In this document: piece after piece, positions 1-7,280 of the stretch
Position numbering within the stretch: the stretch's first letter is position 1
Layout of the letters: every line of letters begins with the position of its first letter
Program-made: the position numbers and the translations under genes
Notes under the pieces: generated by a model
Databases searched by the model: none
The model's input: the letters and a program-made list of their open reading frames with translations, nothing else
Told to the model about the DNA's origin: nothing
Assembly (NCBI GenBank): GCA_027488415.1
Contig: JAIYBS010000363.1
Coordinates: 1 to 16,156 of the forward strand
Reading direction: 5' to 3'
DNA length: 16,156 nucleotides
DNA from: Planctomycetaceae bacterium
GTDB taxonomy: Bacteria > Planctomycetota > Phycisphaerae > Phycisphaerales > SM1A02

Positions 1-573
1 CCGGAGCGCCTCGACGCGCTTCAGCATCGGGTCCACCGTCACGCGGTGTACGAGGCGAAGCACCTGGTCGGCCGCGCCCTCGCCGGAGAGCGTCGCGCGG
101 AGCTCGACGAAGTCCGGCTCGTCGCGCATCGCGCGGGGCAGCGCGAGGCGGGTCATCTCCTGTCGCGCGGGCGACTTCCGCACCACGGCCGCGCCGGTCG
201 CGACCATGAGGTCGCGGATCCCGGTCTCCTCGGCGATGCGGTTGAGGCGCGCGCGGAGCGCGGTGTCGACGGCGTCGGTCCGCTCGCCGAGCGTGCGCTC
301 CACGGCGGCGGCGAGGCGCCGGTCGAGCTCGGGGCGCTTCTCGCGCTCGCTGCGCACGGTGCGGAGGAAGTCCGCGGACCGCGCGATGTCCGCCTCGGCG
401 GCGGCACGGTCGAAGCCCGACAGTCCGGTCATGCGGCCCGAGTGCACGAGCCATCCCGCGGTCGCAGCGATCGCGCAGGCGGCGCCGATCGCGACCGGGC
501 CGCGCGCGCGTGCGGGCAGGACCGCGTCGGCGCGGTCACGCAGGCGGGCGAACGCCGCGGCGATCCGGCTCAT
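1..573 (-). CDS. gspM: GspM/PilO-like T2SS platform protein, 3' end outside window
   Basis: The frame is open from an ATG at 573 to the window edge, giving 191 residues with no stop. The ATG overlaps the gspL stop in an ATGA junction, which fixes the start and implies translational coupling. The N terminus is short and basic, followed by one membrane segment (about residues 26-42). A charged, probably coiled-coil stretch follows (about 50-105), then a ferredoxin-like region. That region includes RIAEETGIRDLMV (about 112-124) and FVELRATLSGEGAADQVLRL (about 154-173), the beta-alpha-beta pattern of GspM and PilO periplasmic domains. GspM pairs with GspL in the inner membrane and helps connect the ATPase to the pseudopilus. 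Assignment rests on topology and on its position after gspL; sequence identity in this family is always low. PilO is the alternative name, but the pseudopilin set next to it favours GspM. Confidence 0.75.
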   Translation of the reverse strand, partial: MSRIAAAFARLRDRADAVLPARARGPVAIGAACAIAATAGWLVHSGRMTGLSGFDRAAAEADIARSADFLRTVRSEREKRPELDRRLAAAVERTLGERTDAVDTALRARLNRIAEETGIRDLMVATGAAVVRKSPARQEMTRLALPRAMRDEPDFVELRATLSGEGAADQVLRLVHRVTVDPMLKRVEALR

Positions 574-2045
574 CGGGCACCCCCGCGACGCGAGACGGAG
601 GCCTTCGCGGGCTGCTCGACGGGCGGTCCGTCGGGCGCGTCGATCACGAGCTCGAGCGCCACCGGCAGGCGGCGCCCGGCCTTGCCCTCGGTGCTCGTCG
701 AGCGGACCGTGAAGTCGCGCTTCGAGACGAGCGCCTCACGCAGCGCGTCCGCCGTCGAGCGGTCCGCGGCCTCGGCGTCGAGCGCGATCCGCGCGCCGGC
801 GGGCAGGCGCATCGATCCGTCCTTCGCGAGCTCGACCTCGTCGCCCATCGACTGCCCGTTCCATCCCGCGAGCACGATGCGCGACGGATCGGGGGCGAAC
901 GACGTGAGGTAAAGCATCGAGTCGAGCCACGTGGGCTGCGCGGCGGACCACGCGTCGAGGTGCCGCGCGCGGAGCTCGTCGCGCTTGAACGCGCGGTGCT
1001 CGGCGAGTGCGCCCTCGGCCTTCTCGCGCAGGTCGGCGCGGCGCGACTCGATCGACGAACGGTCCTTCCTGCCGACGGTCCAGCCGACGGAATACGCGAG
1101 CGCGATCAGCGCGACCGCGGCGTACGCGCGCATGCGGCGGCGCGCCGCGAGGTCGGGCGTGCGGCGCGGCGACGCGAGGTCGATGCGCGAGGCGGAGCGC
1201 GGCGACTCGAGGAGGAGGCCGACCAGCGGCCAGGCCGCGCCGGGATCGACGTCGCATCGGACCGCCGGGTGCGAGCCGAGTGCGGAGGTCGGCACGCCGA
1301 GGTCCGCGCCGAGCGAGTCGGCGACGGCGGCGGCGGTGCTGGCCGCGCCGATCACGACCGCGGACGCGGGCTGCTCGTCCGGCTGCTGGAGGCGGAATCC
1401 CGTCCAGGACCGGCGCGCCTCGGTCGCGCTCGCCTCGAGGCTCGGGTCGGCGATGGACGCGCCGCGCGTCGCGCGCAGGCCCGACGCGGCGGCGACGACG
1501 AGCTCGGCCGAGTCCCCGGCGAGGTCGATCGCCGCGACCGATGCGCCGTCGACCGAGAGCGCGGCCAGAAGGTGCGCCGTACCGCAGGTCCGCGGCGCCA
1601 CGCGGTCGATCGCGATCCGTGCGGCACCGGCGATCGCGCGCAGCGATGCCATCTCGGCGGCGGGGACCGCGACGGCCCAGCAATCGGCGGCATCGGCGCC
1701 GCCGAGCGAGAAGTCGATGGCGGCGTCGGCGCCGACGGCGGCCTCGCGCAGCATCGCGAGCCGCACCATGCCGGGAAGCTCGTGCGAATCCGCGGCGGGG
1801 ATCGCGATGCGCTTGAAGGCCACGCGGTCGCGCGAGACGGTCCAGGTCGCGCGGTCGGCGCGGATGCCCGCGTCACGGAGCGCGCCCGCCACGAACGCAC
1901 CGAGCGCCGCGTCGCCGCCCTCGATCGCGTCCGCGGGGATCGCAACGTCGACCGCGCGGACGACGACCGCGCGTCCGCGCTCCACGGACGCCTCCACGGC
2001 GCGGAGGCGCCGGTGGCCAAGATCGATCGCTGCCTGGGTCTTCAC
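570..2045 (-). CDS. gspL: GspL-like T2SS platform protein (PilM-type actin fold plus PilN-type membrane and periplasmic part)
   Basis: This 491-residue protein starts at a GTG five nt after the gspK stop. Residues 1 to about 285 look like the actin/PilM-like cytoplasmic domain: AAIDLGHRRLRAVE at 5-18 matches the first phosphate-loop strand and VAAIDLAGDSAELVV at 170-184 the second. A single membrane span lies at about 306-325, after an arginine-rich stretch (RRTPDLAARRRMR). A charged helix (330-362) and a small periplasmic alpha/beta domain (about 375-470) follow. This is the bitopic layout of GspL, which binds the GspE ATPase on the cytoplasmic side and GspM in the membrane. The sequence RIDLASPRR at 287-295, just before the span, recalls the INLLP motif of PilN, so the protein reads as a PilM-PilN fusion, the accepted view of GspL. 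Its position between gspK and gspM supports the call. Confidence 0.82.
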   Translation of the reverse strand: MKTQAAIDLGHRRLRAVEASVERGRAVVVRAVDVAIPADAIEGGDAALGAFVAGALRDAGIRADRATWTVSRDRVAFKRIAIPAADSHELPGMVRLAMLREAAVGADAAIDFSLGGADAADCWAVAVPAAEMASLRAIAGAARIAIDRVAPRTCGTAHLLAALSVDGASVAAIDLAGDSAELVVAAASGLRATRGASIADPSLEASATEARRSWTGFRLQQPDEQPASAVVIGAASTAAAVADSLGADLGVPTSALGSHPAVRCDVDPGAAWPLVGLLLESPRSASRIDLASPRRTPDLAARRRMRAYAAVALIALAYSVGWTVGRKDRSSIESRRADLREKAEGALAEHRAFKRDELRARHLDAWSAAQPTWLDSMLYLTSFAPDPSRIVLAGWNGQSMGDEVELAKDGSMRLPAGARIALDAEAADRSTADALREALVSKRDFTVRSTSTEGKAGRRLPVALELVIDAPDGPPVEQPAKASVSRRGGAR

Positions 2046-2050
2046 GAGGT

Positions 2051-4105
2051 TCAGGGCGCGGATTCGCCGCGGCGTCTCCAGCGTCCCGACAGCCCACCTG
2101 TCGAGGCACCGGACCGCGGGGCCCGCTCCCCGTCCCTACCGGAAGCCTCACCGCCGGATGCATCTTCGGGCTCGGTGGCCGGTAAGTCCCGGGAACGATC
2201 CCACGAGGAGCCGCCGAAGGCATCCGGGGACTTTTCCCACTGCTTGGAGCGCCGCTCGCGCTCGGCGCGGTCTCGCGCCTCGCGCCGCTGCCGCTCCTCC
2301 TGCCCGAGCGACTGCCATTCCTTGGAGCGCTTCGCGCGGTCCTCGGCCTCGCGCTGCCCGAGCGACTTCCAGTCGCGCGACCGCTGCTCGCGTTCCTCGC
2401 GCTCACGGTCGGCGAGCGTTCGCCACTGCGACGACTCGCGCTCGCGGTCCTCCTTCTCGCGGTCGGCGAGGGTCCGCCACTCGCGCGGCTTCCGCGCCTC
2501 GCGACGCTCGTCCTCGCGGGCCTTGATGCGGTCGGAGGCCTGCTGGGCGGATTCCGTCGCCTTCGACTTCCATTCGCGCGCCTGCCACTGCCGCGACTCG
2601 GGGTCCCCGCCTCGCGCGGGCGCGCGCGGGGGTTCGGCGGCGGCCGGCTCGGCCGCGGGCTCGACGCCGGGATCCTCGCCCGGCGTCTCGACCATCACCT
2701 CGTCCATCGCCTCGCCGGCCATCGCGTCGTCGCCCGCGGCATCGGCGAAGGCCTCGTCCTCGAGCTCCGCATCGCTCACTTGCACGGCTGCCGGGTCGGC
2801 CTTCTCGGCATCGGACTCCTCGCGCTCCTCCTCCGCGAGCGCGGCGGCGACCGGAAGCAGCGTGCAGTCGCGGAGCGCGGCAAAGCGCGGCGGCTCCTCC
2901 GCGAGGTCGACCACGGCCTCCCACACCTCGATGCCGCGCATGGAGCCGTCGCCGCCGGGCGAATCCGGCATCACCGAGCCGGTCGCCACGCGGACGCGCC
3001 AGAGCCAGCTGCGCGGGCAGAGCATCGGCACGGCCGCCTCGAATTCCTCGGGCGTCAGCGCACTCGACGAGAGCAGCCACCCGAGGTTCGACCGCTCACC
3101 CGCCGCGAGCGAGCCGCGCGCCTGCACCACCTTCGCCGCGAGCTCCGCGCCGAGGCCGGGCACCGCGCGCAGCACCTCCTCGGGCGCGCTCGAGACGTCG
3201 ACGAGCCCGCGCTCGACGGCCGAGTCGCCGGCGACGACCGCGTCGAGCACCTCGCCCCATCGCTCCGGCGGCACCTGCGAGAGGCGCATCGCGCGCACGA
3301 GGTCGCCCTGGTGCGCGGGCGCCGCGCCGGCGAGCGAATCGCGCATGCGCGCGCCGGTGCCCGATCCGGCGATGCCGTCGATCGCGGCGACGGCATCCTC
3401 GCTCCATTCGCCGACGGGCACGCGGTCCACGACCTGGCCGCGCACGACGCCGAGCGCGCGCTGCGCGGGAAACGGCGTGGCGACGTCCGCCACCGCGAGC
3501 GCGCGGACGCGGCCGCGGATCGCGCCCTTGGCGCCGCCGCCGTCATCCTGCAGACGTCGGACGCCCTCGGCGATCCCCGAGGCGACGGGGCCGATGACGC
3601 GCGACGCGGTGAGGCCGGAGGACGGGTCGACGATCGACTCGATCGCGTCCGACGCCTTGCCGCGCGCGACGGCGGCGGCGGCGGCGCGCGGCTCGAGGAC
3701 GCCGGTTGCCTCGAGCACGCCCGGCTCGACGGTCGCGAGCGAGAATTTCGCCATCTCCGGCGCGACGACCTCGCCGGTCGGCCCGACCGGCAGGAGCCGC
3801 GCGATCGCCTGCTCGCCGTCCTGATCGAAGAGCAGGATCTCCGCGGGAATCTCCGGCGACTCGCCCTCGGCGACGGCCTGCCGCTGGTCCCCGAGCATCG
3901 CGGCAACGGCCTGGCACCCGCTCCACGCGGTCGCGCGCTGCTGCGTCCGGTCGCGCATCGCGGCGAGCCCGGCGTGCTCCGCCTCGCCCGCGGCCATCAG
4001 CCCGGACGCGACGATCGCCGCGACCGCGAGCACCACGAGCACCGCGAGCATGAGTACGCCGCGCCGGGCGCCGCGCATGCGCGTGCGACGGTTGCGGCGG
4101 CTCAC
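2051..4105 (-). CDS. gspK: GspK minor pseudopilin with a long charged, tryptophan-repeat C-terminal extension
   Basis: This 684-residue protein starts at a GTG inside a GTGA overlap with the gspJ stop. A basic leader ends at Gly16, followed by a hydrophobic pilin-type helix (17-40) that has no Glu at position +5, as is usual for GspK. The globular part contains a helix-hairpin-helix-like motif at about 299-330 (GLVDVSSAPEEVLRAVPGLG), the SAM-like signature of T2SS protein K. GspK caps the pseudopilus tip with GspI and GspJ. Typical GspK proteins have roughly 300-330 residues. Here the recognisable part ends near 420. It is followed by an acidic, Ala/Pro/Glu-rich probably disordered stretch (421-503), then a highly charged helical region with Trp repeats (505-625), and a basic Arg/Ser/Gly-rich tail ending in RWRRRGESAP. 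The extension is in frame without interruption, so it is not a frameshift product. Confidence 0.9.
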   Translation of the reverse strand: MSRRNRRTRMRGARRGVLMLAVLVVLAVAAIVASGLMAAGEAEHAGLAAMRDRTQQRATAWSGCQAVAAMLGDQRQAVAEGESPEIPAEILLFDQDGEQAIARLLPVGPTGEVVAPEMAKFSLATVEPGVLEATGVLEPRAAAAAVARGKASDAIESIVDPSSGLTASRVIGPVASGIAEGVRRLQDDGGGAKGAIRGRVRALAVADVATPFPAQRALGVVRGQVVDRVPVGEWSEDAVAAIDGIAGSGTGARMRDSLAGAAPAHQGDLVRAMRLSQVPPERWGEVLDAVVAGDSAVERGLVDVSSAPEEVLRAVPGLGAELAAKVVQARGSLAAGERSNLGWLLSSSALTPEEFEAAVPMLCPRSWLWRVRVATGSVMPDSPGGDGSMRGIEVWEAVVDLAEEPPRFAALRDCTLLPVAAALAEEEREESDAEKADPAAVQVSDAELEDEAFADAAGDDAMAGEAMDEVMVETPGEDPGVEPAAEPAAAEPPRAPARGGDPESRQWQAREWKSKATESAQQASDRIKAREDERREARKPREWRTLADREKEDRERESSQWRTLADREREEREQRSRDWKSLGQREAEDRAKRSKEWQSLGQEERQRREARDRAERERRSKQWEKSPDAFGGSSWDRSRDLPATEPEDASGGEASGRDGERAPRSGASTGGLSGRWRRRGESAP
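2240..2479 (-). repeat. Tandem 54-nt / 18-residue Trp repeats inside gspK
   Basis: Residues 543-622 of GspK form degenerate tandem repeats beginning with Trp: WRTLADREKEDRERESSQ, WRTLADREREEREQRSRD, WKSLGQREAEDRAKRSKE, then a longer 26-residue unit starting WQSLGQEERQRREA. Trp543, 561, 579 and 597 are each exactly 18 residues apart; the next is Trp623. The first two units are also close at DNA level, one codon phase and 54 nt apart, consistent with recent duplication. Composition is almost entirely Arg, Glu, Asp, Lys, Gln and Ser, so a single long charged helix is likely. No function is known to me. Confidence 0.85.
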
Positions 4106-4809
4106 GGCGCGCCCCCGATTCCCGCGACGGACGCGCCCGTCGCGTCAGGTACCGCGATGGTCCGCACGCGGTCCGGCACGCCAAGACCCTGCACCGCCTC
4201 GTCGTCGAGCGGCTCGTCCTGCGATTCGCCGCGGGCGCGATCGAGACCGTCGCTCGCGGCCGCCTGCTCGCCGAACCACAGCGCGACCTCGACCGCCGCC
4301 GGGAGCGAGCCGCCCGCGAGCGAGTCGAACGAGTCCGACCAGCCATCCTCGGTCCAGTAGCGGATGCGCATCGCCCGCACGCGCGCCGGCAGCACGCTCG
4401 ACGTGCCGCCGCGGCCGACGACCACGCTGCCCGCGCTCTCCGTCACCTGCGTCGCGGAGAGCGGCGCAAACGCGGCGCGCGCGAGCTGGCGAACGCTCCC
4501 GCTGCCCGCGTCGGTGCGCGACGAGAGCACGCGGATCGATCGATCCGTCCCGCTGACGCCCGCGCCCATGCCTCCGCCGTCGACCACCGCCGTCTGCAGC
4601 GCCGACTCGAGCGCGCCGAACAGCGCGTCCGCGGACCGCGTGCGTGCCGCCGTGCGCGCGACGAACGACCGCGTGCGCGAGAGGTCCTCGGCGAACATCG
4701 CGAGCGCGCCGAGGAGGAGCACCAGCATGCCGACCGCGACCAGCGCCTCGAGCAGCGTGAATCCGCGGCGCGCGCGGCCGACGGCGGGAACGCGGCGCGC
4801 ACCGGTCAC
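4102..4809 (-). CDS. gspJ: GspJ minor pseudopilin
   Basis: The 235-residue protein starts at a GTG that overlaps the gspI stop (GTGA). Its basic leader ends RARRG, followed by the type IV pilin-like N terminus FTLLEALVAVGMLVLLLGAL. Gly is at -1, Phe at +1 and Glu at +5, so prepilin peptidase should cleave after residue 16. The body has the GspJ pattern: an early helix (DALFGALESALQTAV), then beta-rich sequence with VRAMRIRYWTEDGW and LPAAVEVALWF, matching the family's usual strand, Trp and LPxAVxV elements. GspJ forms the pseudopilus tip complex with GspI and GspK. A hydrophilic Asp/Glu-rich loop follows the core near the C terminus. Order and length (family about 200 residues) support the call. 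Confidence 0.88.
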   Translation of the reverse strand: MTGARRVPAVGRARRGFTLLEALVAVGMLVLLLGALAMFAEDLSRTRSFVARTAARTRSADALFGALESALQTAVVDGGGMGAGVSGTDRSIRVLSSRTDAGSGSVRQLARAAFAPLSATQVTESAGSVVVGRGGTSSVLPARVRAMRIRYWTEDGWSDSFDSLAGGSLPAAVEVALWFGEQAAASDGLDRARGESQDEPLDDEAVQGLGVPDRVRTIAVPDATGASVAGIGGAP

Positions 4810-5204
4810 CGCGCCACCTCCGGACGGTCCGCGCCGGCACCGCCGTCGCCGCGTACGAGCTGCCGCAGCACCGCCGCGCGCACCGGATCGTCGCCGGTCG
4901 CGGCGGACCGCTCCTCGTCGAACACCTCGACCACCGCGAGCGCGAGCCCCGGGAAGTCGCACGGCTCGAGCCGCCACTCGACGCGCATCCCCTCGACCGC
5001 GAGCGACACGTCCTCGTCCCCCGGGATTCCGGCCTCGATGCGGGCCATCTCGCTGCGCGCGAGGTCCATCGCGAGCGACCGTCGCGCCGCGCGGCCGGCA
5101 TCGACCACCGCCCCGTCCACCACGCCGAGCACGACGATCCCCGCGAACGCGAACACCGCGGTCGCGAGCAGCACCTCGAGCAGGATCGACGCGCGGCGCC
5201 TCAC
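4806..5204 (-). CDS. gspI: GspI minor pseudopilin
   Basis: The best start is the GTG at 5204, which overlaps the gspH stop as GTGA and gives 132 residues with the minimal leader MRRRA. The N-terminal helix then reads SILLEVLLATAVFAFAGIVVL, with Glu at +5, so this is a prepilin-peptidase substrate. Ala at -1 and Ser at +1 are unusual, since Gly and Phe/Met are commoner. The rest fits GspI: a small alpha/beta pseudopilin of about 120-130 residues with LARSEMARIEAG after the long helix and VEWRLEPCDFPGLALAVVEVF as the beta core. GspI nucleates the tip complex with GspJ and GspK. Upstream alternative starts would add a long non-homologous leader inside gspH and are less likely. Confidence 0.87.
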   Translation of the reverse strand: MRRRASILLEVLLATAVFAFAGIVVLGVVDGAVVDAGRAARRSLAMDLARSEMARIEAGIPGDEDVSLAVEGMRVEWRLEPCDFPGLALAVVEVFDEERSAATGDDPVRAAVLRQLVRGDGGAGADRPEVAR

Positions 5205-5893
5205 CGGCGCGGCTCCGACCGGCGCACCTCGCCGAGCAGCGGGTCGATCGAGATGCGCGACACGCGCGCGCCCGCGGAGATCCACAGCTCGCGCACCGCG
5301 GCCGCGCTTCCGTCCGGCAGGAAGAGCGCGATGCGCTCCTCGCCCGGGTCGCTCGCGAACTCGTTGCGCTCGTCAACGGCGGCGGGCTGCTCGAGCGACG
5401 CGATCACGCCGCGCTCGAGCGCGACGGAAGCCCACGGCTCTGTAATCTCGGTGTCGAGCCCGGCGTCGAACCCCGCGCCGCCGTCGCCGCCGCCCGCGTC
5501 GACCTCGACGCCGGCACGGGCGCCGACCTCCGCCACGCGCTTCTCCATCTCGCGCTTCAGCCGCTGCGCCTTGCGCGACCCGCGGAGCGCCTGCTCCATG
5601 CCGTCGACGCTCGCGATCCCGTCGGCACCGTCCTCCGCCTCGCGCAGCAGGTCCACCGCGCGGGCCTCGATGCGGGTCCCGTCGTCGGCGATCACGAGCT
5701 CGACCACGCGCCCCTCGCGCTGGGCCCACGCGCGCGCGCTCATCGCCTGCGCGACCGCGCCGTCGGCGGATCCCTCGAACGCCTGGCGCTCGAGCACCTG
5801 GCCGCCGTACGGAAGCGCGATCGCCGCGAGCGCGACCAGCACGCCCACGACGACGAGCAGCTCGATCAGCGTGAATGCGCGGCGGGCGCGCAC
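5201..5893 (-). CDS. gspH: GspH minor pseudopilin
   Basis: I place the start at the GTG at 5893, four nt after the gspG stop, giving 230 residues with leader MRARRA. This resembles the very short leader of gspI. A GTG at 5941 would give 246 residues but overlaps gspG by 44 nt. The N-terminal helix FTLIELLVVVGVLVALAAIA has Glu at +5 and is the classic pilin/pseudopilin signature. GspH/FimT features are the AFEGSADGAVAQAMSARAWA helix and a C-terminal FLPDGSA... ISIDPLLGEVRR, matching the family's FxPDGxx and DPxTGxV ending. Between about 83 and 150 lies a charged then Gly/Asp-rich insertion that makes the protein longer than the usual 160-180 residues. GspH bridges the GspI/J/K tip to the GspG fibre. 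Confidence 0.87.
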   Translation of the reverse strand: MRARRAFTLIELLVVVGVLVALAAIALPYGGQVLERQAFEGSADGAVAQAMSARAWAQREGRVVELVIADDGTRIEARAVDLLREAEDGADGIASVDGMEQALRGSRKAQRLKREMEKRVAEVGARAGVEVDAGGGDGGAGFDAGLDTEITEPWASVALERGVIASLEQPAAVDERNEFASDPGEERIALFLPDGSAAAVRELWISAGARVSRISIDPLLGEVRRSEPRR

Positions 5894-5897
5894 GGCG

Positions 5898-6416
5898 TCA
5901 CCGCGGCGCGCCGCCCGACGCGGACGACGAGCCTGCGCCACCTGAGAAGTCGCCGAAGTCGCCCTCGGGGTTCCCCTTGCCCTTGGCGAGCGAGATGTCG
6001 TCCTCGGTGCCTTCCTGTCCGTCGGGCCCGACCGAGACGATGTCGAAGCCGATGGCCACGTCCTCGGCGGGGAAGACGTAGACCCACTCGTGGCCCCACA
6101 TGTCCTTCGGCACCGCGGTCTCGAGGTACGGCCCGGCCCAGCTGGCGGCGACCTCCTCGTCGAGCGCGCTCTTGTCCCAGAGGACGACGATGCCCTCCTC
6201 CTGGGTGGGGAGGCGCTTGACGTCGTTCTTGAACATCATGAGCGCCTTCTTGATCGCCTGCATCTGCACGGTCTGCGTGCCCTCGTACGCCTTGTCGGAC
6301 TGGCCGCTCAGGTTGTAGAGGACGATCCCGCCCAGCGCGAGGAGGATGCCGATCACGATCAGCAGCTCGAGGATGGTGAAGGCGCGACGGGTACGGCGGG
6401 TGGCGGTGTGGCGCAT
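5898..6416 (-). CDS. gspG: GspG major pseudopilin
   Basis: The ATG at 6416 has the clearest ribosome-binding site of the operon (AGGAG, 6-nt spacing) and yields 172 residues. The basic leader of 12 residues ends RRTRRA, then FTILELLIVIGILLALGGIV with Glu at +5. GspG marks are clear: LPTQEEGI in the variable region, the AVPKDMWGHEWVYVFP stretch (family form LPxDPWGxxYxYxxP), and FDIVSVGPDGQEGTEDDIS, the C-terminal calcium-binding loop region (family SxGaDGxxGGxxxdxDI). GspG polymerises into the periplasmic pseudopilus that pushes substrates through the secretin. A Gly/Ser/Asp-rich tail of about 25 residues extends beyond the usual end. Ala rather than Gly stands at -1 of the cleavage site. Confidence 0.93.
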   Translation of the reverse strand: MRHTATRRTRRAFTILELLIVIGILLALGGIVLYNLSGQSDKAYEGTQTVQMQAIKKALMMFKNDVKRLPTQEEGIVVLWDKSALDEEVAASWAGPYLETAVPKDMWGHEWVYVFPAEDVAIGFDIVSVGPDGQEGTEDDISLAKGKGNPEGDFGDFSGGAGSSSASGGAPR

Positions 6417-6422
6417 GCGGGT

Positions 6423-6427
6423 CTCCT
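6423..6427 (-). promoter_or_regulatory. Strong Shine-Dalgarno site of gspG
   Basis: AGGAG on the minus strand lies 6 nt before the ATG at 6416. It decides the gspG start over in-frame upstream codons. It is the only canonical strong site in the gsp run; the other genes rely on overlaps or weak sites, which fits a need for more GspG than for the other components. Confidence 0.75.
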
Positions 6428-6451
6428 GCTCGGAGTGGATACCGGGATGCC

Positions 6452-6512
6452 CCGGCCGGGTTGCGGCCGGCGGGCGGGCTGCGTCCCGGGAGCCTCGGGG
6501 CGGCATGCCCCG
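6452..6512 (-). other. Two GC-rich hairpins in the 108-nt gap before gspG
   Basis: Two inverted repeats lie in the gap 6417-6524. One has arms CCGGCCG (6452-6458) and CGGCCGG (6464-6470) with a 5-nt loop. The other has arms CGGGGC (6496-6501) and GCCCCG (6507-6512) with a 5-nt loop. Neither has a T-tract, so they are not typical intrinsic terminators. They could stabilise a processed gspG transcript or partly attenuate read-through. At this GC content short GC hairpins are common, so a role is unproven. Confidence 0.35.
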
Positions 6513-6524
6513 CCCCTCCGCCGC

Positions 6525-7262
6525 TCAGCGCGTGCGTTCGCGGACCTCGTCGAGGTACCCCTGCCACTCGTCGGCGGTCTCCTCGTCGGGCCCTAGGGAA
6601 ATCGCCTCGGTGATGTCCTTCGCGCCGGCGTCGGCGTCGCCCAGCTCCGCGGAGGCCAGGCCGCGGAGCACCAGCGCGGTGCCCCGCAGGTAGCGGCCGT
6701 ACTCGTCGGCGTCGAACTCGCCGAGGAGGACGCGCTCGGCGATCGCCCTGCACTTGGCGGGCTCATCGTCGTCGAGCCACAGCCCGGCGACCCCGAGCTC
6801 GGACGACGGGTCGACGGGAAGCCCGAGCTCGCGGCACTCGGTGACGAGCGCGTCGGCGGAGCGGGCGTCCTCGGCCGCGACCGCGCGCTCGATGCGCACC
6901 ATGAAGACGAGCGCGCGCGCCTCCGGCGTTCCGCTGCGCGACTCGAGGGCGCGGGCGATCTCCTCGGCTCGGTCGTAGTCCTCGTTCTCGAGCGCGCCCT
7001 CGATCTCGAGCTCCTCGAGCGTCAGCGCCTCGTCGCCGCCCTGCGGGGCCGCGGCCGCCTGGCCGCGGGCGGTGCGCGCCGCGGCACGCGCGGCACCGAT
7101 CGCGGGAACGAGCGAGCCGATCAGCAGCACGCCCGCGAGCATCAGCGCCAGCACCAGCGACGTCAGGCACCCCGCGCCGAAGCCGATCCAGAAGCGGCCC
7201 TTTCGCTCCGGGCTCGTTGCGTTCGGGGGAACCACCGGGGGCGTGCCGTGCGTCGTGCTCAC
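6525..7262 (-). CDS. Membrane protein of unknown function with helical, TPR-like soluble domain
   Basis: I do not recognise this 245-residue protein. It starts at GTG 7262, 18 nt after the gspF stop, with no clear ribosome site. Residues 1-22 are Pro/Thr-rich and end in basic residues (ERKGR); one long hydrophobic segment follows (24-55), then an Ala/Arg/Gln-rich linker. The soluble part (about 77-245) is acidic and helical. Segments such as EGALENEDYDRAEEIARALE (88-107) and LRGLASAELGDADAGAKDITEAISLGPDEE (about 199-228) have the small-large alternation of tetratricopeptide repeats. The tail WQGYLDEVRERTR resembles the capping helix of TPR arrays. Its place between gspF and gspG suggests a T2SS accessory or assembly factor, in the manner of TPR pilotin-like proteins, but that is inference from location. 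It lacks a lipobox, so a lipoprotein pilotin is unlikely. Confidence 0.7.
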   Translation of the reverse strand: MSTTHGTPPVVPPNATSPERKGRFWIGFGAGCLTSLVLALMLAGVLLIGSLVPAIGAARAAARTARGQAAAAPQGGDEALTLEELEIEGALENEDYDRAEEIARALESRSGTPEARALVFMVRIERAVAAEDARSADALVTECRELGLPVDPSSELGVAGLWLDDDEPAKCRAIAERVLLGEFDADEYGRYLRGTALVLRGLASAELGDADAGAKDITEAISLGPDEETADEWQGYLDEVRERTR

Positions 7263-7280
7263 GGCGCGGATCGTATCCGC

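Noticed and set aside
510..3824. Long open frame of over 1,100 codons on the plus strand opposite gspK-gspL-gspM
   Set aside because: It is antisense to three well-supported genes, is Arg/Ser/Ala-rich with no domain, and arises from high GC making stops rare.
7266..7280. Dyad GCGGAT-CGT-ATCCGC between gspF and the unknown membrane protein gene
   Set aside because: Six-base arms with a 3-nt loop and no T-tract are expected by chance at this GC; no terminator or operator role can be supported.
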